64,000 nt of DNA from JALORV01 sp963712485 (GTDB lineage Bacteria > Pseudomonadota > Gammaproteobacteria > Burkholderiales > Burkholderiaceae_F), in the NCBI GenBank assembly GCA_963712485.1, contig CAVQID010000043.1:124001-188000 (forward strand), written 5' to 3'. How positions within the stretch are numbered: the first letter of the stretch is position 1; every line of letters starts with the position of its first letter. Made by a program: the position numbers and the translations under genes. Shown here piece after piece: positions 34,168-44,035 of this stretch. A model generated the notes under the pieces. It was not told the DNA's origin, made no database searches, and saw nothing but the letters and a program-made list of their open reading frames with translations.

Positions 34168-34266
34168 TTTTTGCGGCGATAACGACTTGGCACAAGTATG
34201 CCGCGTGGCACCGAACCTATAGTCTGACGTGTCGATTTGCTCTGCCATTACTCCGGCCGGCAGCCT

Positions 34267-34283
34267 ACCCCTCCCATTGGGGT
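34267..34283. promoter_or_regulatory. C/G-tract inverted repeat between the divergent operon and dsrA
   Basis: ACCCC (34267-34271) and GGGGT (34279-34283) flank a seven-base spacer, and CCCA-T-TGGG is nested within. The AT-rich flanks (GGGGTTATA) recall the CsoR-type site at 20718-20735. A TATAGT at 34218-34223 could be a -10 element, but no -35 is convincingly spaced. Candidate control site for both operons. Confidence 0.35.
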
Positions 34284-34463
34284 TATACGGCCAAATCACC
34301 GCGGGTGATGGCTGGGCAGCGCCGTGCACTTTAGGATCGGCGGGCGACAGTTTGGAGGCCGTGTCCGTGCGCGGCCGCGGTCGTCCTTTGGCGGCACGCC
34401 GTGACACCGCGGGTACCACGTAGCGACCCCTTTTATCCGACCACCGACCGGGAGGCCGAAACC

Positions 34464-35759
34464 ATGGCAAAGCCGATGCATGAAACGCCGATGCTCGACG
34501 AGCTCGAAAGCGGACCGTGGCCCAGTTTCGTCAGCGGGCTCAAGCGCCTCGCCAAGGACAAGGACTACATGGTCGATGTCCTCGGCCAGCTCGAAACTTC
34601 CTACGAGACGCGCAAGGGCTACTGGAAGGGTGGCACGGTCAGTGTCTTCGGCTATGGCGGCGGTGTAATCCCGCGCTTCACCGAGCTGAAGGATGAAAAC
34701 GGCAAGCCGAAGTTTCCGGACGCGGCCGAGTTCCACACGCTGCGCGTGATGCCGCCTCCAGGCATGCACTATTCGACCGACATCCTGCGCAAGCTGTGCG
34801 ACATCTGGGAAGAACATGGCTCCGGGCTGATCGCGTTCCACGGCCAGAGCGGCGACATCATGTTCCAGGGGGTCAAGTCGGACAAGGTGCAGGACGCGTT
34901 CGACGCCATCAACGAGGCCGGCTTCGACCTCGGAGGTGCCGGGCCCGCGGTGCGCACGTCGATGTCGTGCATCGGCGCCGCGCGCTGCGAGCAGTCGTGC
35001 TACGACGAGGCCAAGACGCACCGCACGGTGCTCAACAGCTTCCTCGACGACATTCATCGGCCGGCGCTGCCGTACAAGTTCAAGTTCAAGTTCTCCGGCT
35101 GTCCGAACGATTGCATGAACTCGGTGCAGCGCGCGGACCTGGCGGTCATCGGCACCTGGCGCGACAACATCCGCACCGACGAGCAACTGGCGAAGAAGTG
35201 GTTCGCCAAGCACGGCATGAACGAGCTGGTCAACGACGTCGTGGCGCGCTGCCCGACCAAGGCGATCCAGATCAAGGACATCAAGGACGTCCGCAAGGAC
35301 CCGACGATTTCCGCGGTGGCGCTCAACGACACGCAGGCGCTCGAGATCGACAACCGCGACTGCGTGCGCTGCATGCACTGCATCAACGTGATGACCGGGG
35401 CGCTGGCGCACGGCGAAGACACCGGCGCCACGATCCTGTGCGGCGGCAAGCGCACGCTGAAGATTGGCGACCTGATGGGCACGGTGATCGTGCCGTTCAT
35501 GAAGCTCGCCACCGACGAGGACCGCGCAAATCTGGTTGATCTGGGCAAGCGCATCGTCGACTTCTTCGCCGACAACGCGCTCGAGCACGAGCGCATCGGC
35601 GAGACGATCGAGCGCATCGGACTGGTCAACTTCCTCGAAGGCGTCGGGCTGGAGGTCGATCCGAACATGATCTCGGCGCCGCGGACGAACCCGTACGTGC
35701 GCATGGACGACTGGGATGAGGAAGTGGCCAAAGCGAAGGCCCGCCAGAAAGCTGCCTGA
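34464..35759 (+). CDS. dsrA: Reverse dissimilatory sulfite reductase alpha subunit DsrA
   Basis: Catalytic siroheme-[4Fe-4S] subunit; with DsrB it oxidises sulfur delivered by DsrC to sulfite in the cytoplasm. The 431-residue protein has the siroheme/cluster cysteines in SMSCIGAARCEQSCYD (C169, C175, C179) and SGCPNDC (C213, C217), and an inserted ferredoxin domain with DCVRCMHC (C300, C303, C306) plus C263 in ARCPTKA. The SD GGGAGG precedes ATG 34464. Presence of dsrEFH and dsrL downstream marks the oxidative (reverse) type. Confidence 0.97.
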   Translation: MAKPMHETPMLDELESGPWPSFVSGLKRLAKDKDYMVDVLGQLETSYETRKGYWKGGTVSVFGYGGGVIPRFTELKDENGKPKFPDAAEFHTLRVMPPPGMHYSTDILRKLCDIWEEHGSGLIAFHGQSGDIMFQGVKSDKVQDAFDAINEAGFDLGGAGPAVRTSMSCIGAARCEQSCYDEAKTHRTVLNSFLDDIHRPALPYKFKFKFSGCPNDCMNSVQRADLAVIGTWRDNIRTDEQLAKKWFAKHGMNELVNDVVARCPTKAIQIKDIKDVRKDPTISAVALNDTQALEIDNRDCVRCMHCINVMTGALAHGEDTGATILCGGKRTLKIGDLMGTVIVPFMKLATDEDRANLVDLGKRIVDFFADNALEHERIGETIERIGLVNFLEGVGLEVDPNMISAPRTNPYVRMDDWDEEVAKAKARQKAA

Positions 35760-35770
35760 GGGGATCGAAC

Positions 35771-36880
35771 ATGACGCAAGTGGAAGCTCCGACCAAGGCA
35801 CCGGCGAAGGCGCCGACCCCCCGCCGCGCAATCGAGAGCGGCGTGCCGGACAACACGCAGTTCCTGCATCCGCTGATGCTGAAGAACTACGGCAAGTGGA
35901 AGTACCACGATCGTCCGCGTCCCGGGGTGCTGCATCACGTGGCGCACTCGGGCGACGAGTTGTGGACCGTCAAAGCCGGCACTCAGCGGCAGATGGACGT
36001 GTGGACGATCCGCAAGCTGTGCGACATCATCGACAAGTTCGGCGAGAAGCAGGTCCGCTTCACGATCCGCAGCAACGTCGAGATCGGTGTCTCGAAGTGG
36101 GAAAAGGTCGAGCCGCTGATCAAGGCGCTCGAAAGCGCCGGCTTCCCGGTCGGCGGCACCGGCAACTCGGTATCGATGATCGCGCACACGCAGGGCTGGC
36201 TGCACTGCGACATCCCGGGCACCGATGCCTCTGGCGCGGTCAAGGCGCTGATGGACGACCTGATCGTCGAGTTCAAGCGCGAGGAGATGCCCAACCGCGT
36301 GCACCTGTCGACCTCCTGCTGCGAGATCAACTGCGGCGGCCAGGCCGACATCGCTATCATCGTCCAGCACACCAAGCCGCCGAAGATCAACCATGACCTG
36401 GTGGCCAACGTCTGCGAACGCCCGGCGGTGGTCGCGCGCTGCCCGGTGGCGGCGATCCGCCCGGCACTGGTCAACGGCAAGCCGTCGCTCGAGATCGACG
36501 AGAAGAAATGCATGTGCTGCGGCGCCTGCTACCCGCCGTGCCCGCCGATGCAGATCAACGATCCGGAGCACACCAAGCTGGCGATCTGGGTTGGCGGCAA
36601 GAACTCCAACGCGCGCGGCAAACCGACCTTCATGAAGATGGTCGCGTCCGGGCTGCCCAACAACCCGCCGCGCTGGCCCGAGGTCAGCGAAGTGGTTCTG
36701 CGCATCCTGCGTGTCTACAAGGATGACGCACGCTCGTGGGAGCGCATGTCGGACTGGATTGAACGGATCGGCTGGCCGCGCTTCTTCGAGAAGACGGGGC
36801 TGACGTTCACCAAGCACCTGATCGACGACTGGCGTGGGTCGCGGTCGAACCTGAACGCGTCAACGCACATCAGGTTCTGA
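35771..36880 (+). CDS. dsrB: Reverse dissimilatory sulfite reductase beta subunit DsrB
   Basis: A 369-residue partner of DsrA in the alpha2-beta2 enzyme. It shows LMLKNYGKWKYHD and IRKLCDIIDKFGEKQVRFTIRSN, the cluster motif STSCCEINCGGQ, RCPVAAI and a ferredoxin domain KKCMCCGACYPPCPPM. AGGGGATC precedes ATG 35771, 11 bp after dsrA. Beta-subunit siroheme is catalytic in this family. Confidence 0.97.
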   Translation: MTQVEAPTKAPAKAPTPRRAIESGVPDNTQFLHPLMLKNYGKWKYHDRPRPGVLHHVAHSGDELWTVKAGTQRQMDVWTIRKLCDIIDKFGEKQVRFTIRSNVEIGVSKWEKVEPLIKALESAGFPVGGTGNSVSMIAHTQGWLHCDIPGTDASGAVKALMDDLIVEFKREEMPNRVHLSTSCCEINCGGQADIAIIVQHTKPPKINHDLVANVCERPAVVARCPVAAIRPALVNGKPSLEIDEKKCMCCGACYPPCPPMQINDPEHTKLAIWVGGKNSNARGKPTFMKMVASGLPNNPPRWPEVSEVVLRILRVYKDDARSWERMSDWIERIGWPRFFEKTGLTFTKHLIDDWRGSRSNLNASTHIRF

Positions 36881-36905
36881 TGCGGATCGATACGAAAGGA
36901 AGGAC

Positions 36906-37265
36906 TTGAACTTCTCCGTACTCGTCAACGAGGGGCCGTATCAGCACCAGGCCAGCGACTCGGCCTACCTGTTCTGCGCCGCGGCGATCACCAAGGGTCA
37001 CGAAGTCCGGCGCGTGTTCTTCTATCACGACGGCGTCAACAACGGCACCAAGTTCACCGAACCGCCGCAGGATGACCGCAATATCGTCGCACGCTGGAGC
37101 AAGATGGCCGACGATCACAAGGTCGATCTCGTCATCTGCGTCGCCGCGGGGCTCCGACGCGGATTGAAAGCGGACGTGCTGGCGCCGGGTTTCCGCATTT
37201 CCGGACTGGGACAGCTGATTGATGCCGGCATCAAGTCCGAGCGCCTCGTTGTCTTCGGCGATTGA
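36906..37265 (+). CDS. dsrE: Sulfur relay protein DsrE
   Basis: A 119-residue subunit of the DsrE2F2H2 hexamer that receives sulfur from TusA and gives it to DsrC. The persulfide-carrying cysteine of the family is at Cys78 in LVICVAAGLRRG. It starts with TTG 36906 behind a strong GGAAGGA site. Presence of DsrEFH is diagnostic for sulfur oxidation rather than sulfite reduction. Confidence 0.95.
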   Translation: MNFSVLVNEGPYQHQASDSAYLFCAAAITKGHEVRRVFFYHDGVNNGTKFTEPPQDDRNIVARWSKMADDHKVDLVICVAAGLRRGLKADVLAPGFRISGLGQLIDAGIKSERLVVFGD

Positions 37266-37279
37266 ACGGAACCGAGGCC

Positions 37280-37642
37280 ATGACACCGAAGAAGTTCATG
37301 TTGGTCAATCGCAAGGCACCGTACGGCACGATCTACGCGCTTGAGAGCCTGGAAGTGGTGCTGATCACGTCGGCCTTCCAGCAGGAAGTGTCGGTGGTGT
37401 TCGTTGACGACGGGGTTTACCAGCTGAAGAAGGGCATGCAGACCAAGGCCATCGCGACGAAGAATTTTTCGCCCACCTATCGCGCGCTCGAGGACTACGA
37501 CATCGACCAGCTGTATGTCGAGGCCGAATCGCTGACGGCACGGGGGCTCACCGCCGACGATCTGGTGGCGCCGGTCAAGGTGGTGGACTCTGCGACATTG
37601 GCCGGTCTGATGGAGCAGCAGGACGTGGTGCTGAGTTTCTGA
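37280..37642 (+). CDS. dsrF: Sulfur relay protein DsrF
   Basis: A 120-residue DsrEFH subunit starting MTPKKFMLVNRKAPYGTIYALE, with VSVVFVDDGVYQLKKGM as in the family. No cysteine occurs in it, so it does not itself carry sulfur. ATG 37280 lies 14 bases after the dsrE stop; an upstream in-frame TTG at 37262 would overlap dsrE by four bases and remains possible. Confidence 0.95.
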   Translation: MTPKKFMLVNRKAPYGTIYALESLEVVLITSAFQQEVSVVFVDDGVYQLKKGMQTKAIATKNFSPTYRALEDYDIDQLYVEAESLTARGLTADDLVAPVKVVDSATLAGLMEQQDVVLSF

Positions 37643-37650
37643 GGTCGAAG

Positions 37651-37947
37651 ATGCTGCATATCCTGAACAAGTCGCCGCTGGAAAAGTCGTCCCTGGACAC
37701 CGTGCTGCGGCTGGCGAAGTCCGGCGCGCTGCTGCTGATCGAGGATGCCGTCTACGCGGCCACCCGAAACAATGCGGCGGAGCCGAAGCTGCGACAAGCC
37801 ATGGACCGGATGAAGGTGTACGCGCTGATGCCCGACCTGCAGGCGCGCGGGGTGGCCGATCGCCTGATCGACGGCGTCGTGACGGTCGATTACGAGGGGT
37901 TCGTCGATCTCGTGGCCGAGCATCCGACCTGCCAGTCGTGGCTCTAG
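37651..37947 (+). CDS. dsrH: Sulfur relay protein DsrH
   Basis: A 98-residue third subunit of DsrEFH, with MLHILNKSPLEKSSLDTVLRLAKSGALLLIEDAVYAA typical of the DsrH/TusB family. Its only cysteine is C94 near the C-terminus (HPTCQSWL). It follows dsrF by eight bases. Confidence 0.94.
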   Translation: MLHILNKSPLEKSSLDTVLRLAKSGALLLIEDAVYAATRNNAAEPKLRQAMDRMKVYALMPDLQARGVADRLIDGVVTVDYEGFVDLVAEHPTCQSWL

Positions 37948-38014
37948 TGTGCCGAGTCAATAGTTCGCTGATGAAAACGTCCGAGAATCGACGCCATGCC
38001 GCGTTGCAAAGCCT

Positions 38015-38152
38015 CGCGAGGGGTTCAACCTCGCGCCGGCTTACGCCTTGGCTGACGCTGATCTCGACCGTTTTCGCGACCGCGCGCCCCAGGGCGAGCA
38101 ATGCTTCAGCGAATCACTAGGTCGGCACACCAGATCGCGCGGTCTGGCCGAC
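38015..38152 (+). promoter_or_regulatory. Two hairpins in the dsrH-dsrC gap
   Basis: In the 242 bp before dsrC, CGCGAGG (38015-38021) pairs with CCTCGCG (38029-38035) around a seven-base loop. Further on, GTCGG (38121-38125) plus CCAGA (38130-38134) pair with TCTGG (38143-38147) plus CCGAC (38148-38152), leaving a four-base bulge. Neither has a T-tract. They may be RNA processing or stability elements that set separate dsrC mRNA levels, or they flank an internal promoter. Confidence 0.5.
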
Positions 38153-38189
38153 GATCAACACAGATTTGCGGATGCCGGAGGAGGCACTG

Positions 38190-38525
38190 ATGGCGACAAT
38201 TGAAGTGGGTGGAAAGGCATACGAGACCGACGAGGAGGGTTACCTCGTCAACCTGACCGACTGGAATGAGGATCTGGCCAACGAGATCGCCAAGCAGGAA
38301 AGCATCGAGATGTCGGAGAACCACTGGGAAGTGGTCAACTTCCTGCGCAAGTACTACGAGGAGTACCAGATCGCTCCCGCAGTGCGCGTGCTGACCAAGG
38401 CGATCGGCAAGACGCTGGGACCGGACAAGGGCAACAGCCAATACCTTTACGAGCTGTTCCCGTACGGGCCGGCCAAGCAGGCGTGCAAGATCGCCGGCCT
38501 GCCCAAGCCGACCGGCTGCGTTTGA
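38190..38525 (+). CDS. dsrC: Sulfur carrier/substrate protein DsrC
   Basis: The canonical DsrC that carries sulfur to DsrAB and leaves as a trisulfide for DsrMKJOP. The 111-residue protein has YETDEEGYLVNLTDWNEDLA, NHWEVVNFLRKYY and the flexible C-terminal arm KQACKIAGLPKPTGCV with CysB C99 and CysA C110, eleven residues apart as needed. A very strong GGAGGAGG ribosome site precedes ATG 38190, in line with DsrC being abundant. Confidence 0.97.
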   Translation: MATIEVGGKAYETDEEGYLVNLTDWNEDLANEIAKQESIEMSENHWEVVNFLRKYYEEYQIAPAVRVLTKAIGKTLGPDKGNSQYLYELFPYGPAKQACKIAGLPKPTGCV

Positions 38526-38584
38526 CGTCCTTCCGGTGACCGGCGCCGCGGGCAAGCGACGCGCGCCGACCGCTAAAGGAAATT

Positions 38585-39322
38585 GTGTCTGTGTCGGCTG
38601 CGACCATCCTGTTCGCACTGGTGTTCTACGCGGCCACCGCGGTGCTGGCCGGCGGCCTCGCGTGGCGCATTGCCGACTACGCGCGCACGCCAGCGCCGCT
38701 GAAAATCCCCACCACGCCGGCGCCGATCACGCGCGGTGGCGTCGCGGTGCGGATGGCTCGCGAGGTCATCTTCTTCGAGAGCCTGTTCAAGGGCAGTCTG
38801 TGGACGTGGCTGTTCGGCTGGCTGTTCCACGCCTGCCTGGCGCTGGTGCTGGCGCGCCATCTGCGTTACTTCACCGAGCCGGTCTGGGGCTGGGTCGTGC
38901 TGCTGCAACCGCTCGGCATCCTCGCGGGATTCGGCATGCTGGCCGGGCTTGCGGGGCTGTTCGCGCGCCGGATCCTGGTCGACCGCGTTCGCTATATCTC
39001 GACGCCGTCGGATTACCTGATGCTGGTGCTGCTCGGACTGATCGCCGCCTCCGGTCTGGCGATGAAGTACGTGTTCCATACCGACGTCGTGCACGTCAAG
39101 GCGTTCTTCCTCGGTCTGATGCGGTTCGACTGGCAGCCTTTGCCGCCCGATCCGATGCTGTATGTGCACCTCGGGCTGGTTGCCGCGCTGATGATCATCT
39201 TTCCGTTCTCGAAACTGCTGCATGCGCCTGGCGTGTTCTTCTCGCCGTCGCGCAACCAGGCCGACGATCCGCGCGAGGCGCGCCATCTGGCGCCGTGGGC
39301 GGCTCGTCTGGACCGGAGCTGA
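38585..39322 (+). CDS. dsrM: Membrane cytochrome b subunit DsrM
   Basis: A 245-residue NarI-like diheme cytochrome b with about five or six membrane helices, linking DsrC oxidation-reduction to the quinone pool. Hydrophobic segments include FALVFYAATAVLAGGLAW, WLFGWLFHACLALVLAR, LLQPLGILAGFGMLAGLAG, LMLVLLGLIAASGL and VHLGLVAALMIIFPFS; His residues in the second and last are likely heme ligands. GTG 38585 follows AAAGGAAA. It is 59 bp from dsrC and 3 bp from dsrK. Confidence 0.95.
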   Translation: MSVSAATILFALVFYAATAVLAGGLAWRIADYARTPAPLKIPTTPAPITRGGVAVRMAREVIFFESLFKGSLWTWLFGWLFHACLALVLARHLRYFTEPVWGWVVLLQPLGILAGFGMLAGLAGLFARRILVDRVRYISTPSDYLMLVLLGLIAASGLAMKYVFHTDVVHVKAFFLGLMRFDWQPLPPDPMLYVHLGLVAALMIIFPFSKLLHAPGVFFSPSRNQADDPREARHLAPWAARLDRS

Positions 39323-39325
39323 GCA

Positions 39326-40858
<1,533 letters not shown>

Positions 40859-40885
40859 ACCGATTAGACGTACTGGAGGATCACG

Positions 40886-42865
40886 ATGTCGACGACCGTT
40901 TCCCCCGAAGCCAGCGAGGCCCGGCCGCTGACGTTTCGCCGCTTCAAGGACGGCGACCACAGCTGGAACGATCTGCACCAGAAGATCTTCAGCGCCGACC
41001 ACTCGCACAAGTGCCCGACCTACATCCAGTCGACGCCGCCGTGCCAAGGCAGCTGTCCGTCGGGCGAAGATATCCGCGGCTATCTGAACATCGTGCGCGG
41101 CATGGAGAAGCCGCCGCCTGGCAAGGACGGGAAGCCGACGATGACCTGGCAGGAGTACGCGTGGCGGCGGCTGACCGAGGCCAACCCGTTCCCCTCGATC
41201 ATGGGACGCGTCTGCCCGGCGCCGTGCGAAACCGGTTGCAACCGCAACGAGGTCGAGGACCATGTCGGCATCAACTCGGTCGAGCACTATCTCGGCGAGT
41301 GGGCGATCCAGAACAACCTGAAGTTCGTCGCGCCGGAGAAGCGCAGCGGCAAGAGCGTCGCAGTGATCGGCGGCGGGCCGGCGGGGCTGTCGTGCGCTTA
41401 TCAGCTGGCGCTGAAGGGTCACGACGTCACGGTCTTCGACGAGCGCGAATACCTGGGCGGCATGATGCGCTACGGCATCCCCGGCTTCCGTACGCCGCGC
41501 GAGGTGCTCGATGCCGAGGTCCAGCGCATTGTCGATCTGGGCGTGAAGGTGCGGCTGAAGTGCCGCGTCGGTACCGACATCACGCTCGATGAGCTGCGGC
41601 TGAACTTCGATGCGCTGTTTCTCGGCATGGGTGCGCAGGCCGGCCGCGCGCTGCCGATCGCGGACTCGGCGGCGCCGAATGTCGTCACGGCAACCTCGTT
41701 CCTGCGCGCCTTCAACGATGGCCGGCTGCGCCATGTCGGCAAGCGCGTCGTCGTCGTCGGCGGCGGTGACACGTCGATCGACGTCGCGACCGTCGCCCGG
41801 CGGCTTGGCCACATCGAGAACTCCAAGCCGACCGATTTCGAGGCCGCGATCGCCGGCCATATGGCACACGACGTCGCTGAGATTTCGGTCAAGCAGGGCG
41901 CGGAGGTGACGCTGACGACCGTGTTCGCGGTCGATCGGATGCAGGCCAACCGGCACGAAGTCGAGCAGGCGCAGGCCGAGGGCATCGACATCCGCGGCAG
42001 CCTGGCCCCGGTGGGCATCGTCCGCGGCCCCGACGGACGCGCCACCGCGCTGCGCCTGGCCGAGTGCGAAGCGAAGATGGTCGGCCCGCGCCTGGAGATC
42101 AAGGTCAAGGAAGGCACCGAGATAGACATCCCGGCCGACCTGATCGTCTCGGCGATCGGCCAGGCCGTCGACTTCACCGGGCTGGAGGAATTTGACAGCG
42201 GCAAGGGCGCGGTCGGCGCCGACCGCAACTACCAGGTCAGCGGCAAGCCGGGCGTATTCGCCGGCGGCGACGTGCTGCGTCCGCACCTGCTGACCACCGC
42301 GATCGGCCACGGCGCGATCGCGGCCGAGGGTATCGACCGCTTCCTCTCTGAAGAGGAACTGGAGAAGCGGCCGAAGATCGACGTTCACCAGTTCGACCTG
42401 CTGCGCAAGTATGTGGAGAAAGGCGTCACGCTGCCGGCGGTCAAGGAGCCGCTGCGCGGCACCGACAGCGCGACCGGCGCGATCCACAACTTCGACAACC
42501 GCTCGGAGCGCTACGTGATCCCGCACGGCGCGCTGTTCCTCGGGCACTTCGGCTTTGCGGCGCGCAACAAGCGCAAGTTCATCACGCTGACGCGGGAAAC
42601 GGCGCTCGGCAACTTCGAGGAACGGCTCGACGCGCTGGGCGAAGCGGAGGCGGTGGCCGAAGCCAAGCGCTGCATGAGCTGCGGCCTGTGCTTCGAGTGC
42701 GACAACTGCGTCGTCTATTGCCCGCAGCTCGCGGTCAAGAAGGTGCCGAAGAAGGAAGCGACGACCGGCCGCTACGTCTTCACCGACTACGAACGCTGCG
42801 TCGGCTGTCACATCTGCGCCGATGTCTGCCCGACCGGCTACATCCAGATGGGGCTCGGGGAGTAG
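40886..42865 (+). CDS. dsrL: NAD(P)H:acceptor oxidoreductase DsrL
   Basis: A 659-residue flavoprotein of the glutamate-synthase small-subunit type, needed for reverse Dsr and thought to accept electrons from DsrAB for NAD(P)+ reduction. It has an N-terminal iron-sulfur region (PPCQGSCPSGEDI, CPAPCETGCNR), the FAD fold AVIGGGPAGLSCAYQLALKG, the NAD(P) fold VVVVGGGDTSIDVA, a TrxB-like RPHLLTTAIGHG, and a C-terminal double ferredoxin (CMSCGLCFECDNC, CVGCHICADVCPTGYI). DsrL is found with rDsr and a few sulfite reducers. It starts 27 bp after dsrK. Confidence 0.96.
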   Translation: MSTTVSPEASEARPLTFRRFKDGDHSWNDLHQKIFSADHSHKCPTYIQSTPPCQGSCPSGEDIRGYLNIVRGMEKPPPGKDGKPTMTWQEYAWRRLTEANPFPSIMGRVCPAPCETGCNRNEVEDHVGINSVEHYLGEWAIQNNLKFVAPEKRSGKSVAVIGGGPAGLSCAYQLALKGHDVTVFDEREYLGGMMRYGIPGFRTPREVLDAEVQRIVDLGVKVRLKCRVGTDITLDELRLNFDALFLGMGAQAGRALPIADSAAPNVVTATSFLRAFNDGRLRHVGKRVVVVGGGDTSIDVATVARRLGHIENSKPTDFEAAIAGHMAHDVAEISVKQGAEVTLTTVFAVDRMQANRHEVEQAQAEGIDIRGSLAPVGIVRGPDGRATALRLAECEAKMVGPRLEIKVKEGTEIDIPADLIVSAIGQAVDFTGLEEFDSGKGAVGADRNYQVSGKPGVFAGGDVLRPHLLTTAIGHGAIAAEGIDRFLSEEELEKRPKIDVHQFDLLRKYVEKGVTLPAVKEPLRGTDSATGAIHNFDNRSERYVIPHGALFLGHFGFAARNKRKFITLTRETALGNFEERLDALGEAEAVAEAKRCMSCGLCFECDNCVVYCPQLAVKKVPKKEATTGRYVFTDYERCVGCHICADVCPTGYIQMGLGE

Positions 42866-42872
42866 CGGGCAG

Positions 42873-43289
42873 ATGCCGCGTGGCGTTCTCTTTCGACGCA
42901 CGGCGACGATCGCGGTCGCGATCGTCGCGCTGCTCGCTGGCGTAGCGCCGGCGCTCGTGCGTGCGGAAGGTTCGCGTGTGCCGCTGCCGAGCTACAGCGT
43001 CGACCGCAGCACGAACTGCGTGGCACCCCCGGAGGTGATGCGTCGTACGCACATGGAGATGCTGAAGCACCGCCGCGACAGGACCGTGCATCAGGGGGTG
43101 CGCGGCGGCGACGAGAGTCTGAACCGCTGCCTGTCGTGCCACGCCGACAAGACGTCCGGCAAGGCGATCGGTGAACCCGATGCCTTCTGCCAGTCGTGTC
43201 ACGACTACGCGGGCGTGACCCTCGATTGCTTCGAATGCCACCAGGGACGTCCCGGCGTGCAGTCCAGGCTCGGCGCAGGATCGCGATGA
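42873..43289 (+). CDS. dsrJ: Triheme cytochrome c DsrJ
   Basis: A 138-residue periplasmic subunit of DsrMKJOP. It has a signal peptide or anchor (TATIAVAIVALLAGVAPALVRA) and three heme motifs, CLSCH (86-90), CQSCH (106-110) and CFECH (119-123). Cys49 in RSTNCVAPP is at the place of the unusual cysteine heme ligand known from Allochromatium DsrJ. ATG 42873 lies seven bases after dsrL; the stop overlaps dsrO (ATGA). Confidence 0.94.
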   Translation: MPRGVLFRRTATIAVAIVALLAGVAPALVRAEGSRVPLPSYSVDRSTNCVAPPEVMRRTHMEMLKHRRDRTVHQGVRGGDESLNRCLSCHADKTSGKAIGEPDAFCQSCHDYAGVTLDCFECHQGRPGVQSRLGAGSR

Positions 43290-44035
43290 GCGAGCACGAC
43301 AAGACCTCGCACCGGGCTGCACGCCGCGCGCTGCTCGCCGGGGCGGCGGCCGCACTGGCAGGCGTGACACTGGCGCCGGGCATCCGGCTGGTCGAGGTCG
43401 CCCAGGCGGCTCCTGAGCCCGGCAAGCCGGTGTCCTCCAAGGTACGCTGGGGTCTGCTGGTCGACGTCGGTCGCTGCGTCGAAGGCTGCAACAAGTGCGT
43501 GCTTGCCTGCAACCGCGAGAACGGACTCGAGGGAGGCACAAGGCCGACCGACGCGCAGTGGATCCGCATCGTCGAACTGAAGGAGCGCCGCACCGGACGC
43601 AAGGCCAGCGCGCCGGTGATGTGCCAGCACTGCGCCAATCCGCCGTGCGTCGACGTCTGTCCTACCGGCGCCAGCTTCAAGCGTGCCGACGGCATCGTGC
43701 TGGTGGATCGGCACACCTGTATCGGCTGCCGCTACTGCATGATGGCCTGCCCGTACAAGGCGCGCAGCTTCGTGCACGAGCCATTGACGCAGCAGAAGCC
43801 CGAGGTGCCGCGCGGTAAGGGCTGCGTCGAATCCTGCACCCTGTGCGTGCACAAGATCGACCGTGGCGACGGCACCACCGCGTGCGCCGAGGCCTGCCCG
43901 ACCCAGGCGATCCTGTTCGGTGATCTCAACGATCCGCAATCCGCGATCGCGCGCCGCGTCGCCGAGGTCCGCACCACGCAGTTGCGCGCGGATCTCGGTC
44001 TCGACACCGGCGTGCGCTACACGGGGCTCACATGA
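43286..44035 (+). CDS. dsrO: Periplasmic ferredoxin-like subunit DsrO
   Basis: A 249-residue Tat-exported iron-sulfur protein with signal RAARRALLAGAAAALAGVTLAPG. Four cluster motifs are visible: CVEGCNKCVLACN, CQHCANPPCVDVCP, CIGCRYCMMACP and CTLCVHKID...CAEACP. It connects the DsrJ hemes with DsrP. Its ATG overlaps the dsrJ stop and its TGA overlaps the dsrP ATG, so the three are translationally coupled. Confidence 0.95.
   Translation: MSEHDKTSHRAARRALLAGAAAALAGVTLAPGIRLVEVAQAAPEPGKPVSSKVRWGLLVDVGRCVEGCNKCVLACNRENGLEGGTRPTDAQWIRIVELKERRTGRKASAPVMCQHCANPPCVDVCPTGASFKRADGIVLVDRHTCIGCRYCMMACPYKARSFVHEPLTQQKPEVPRGKGCVESCTLCVHKIDRGDGTTACAEACPTQAILFGDLNDPQSAIARRVAEVRTTQLRADLGLDTGVRYTGLT

Noticed and set aside
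34187..34203. A sigma-54-like promoter (TGGCAC...TGC) before dsrA
   Set aside because: The spacing between the GG and GC dinucleotides is nine bases instead of ten, and no sigma-54 activator site or gene is seen.
30000..34460. A CRISPR array near the Cas6-like gene
   Set aside because: I looked for regularly spaced 25-40 bp repeats around the gene and across the intergenic regions of the window and saw none.
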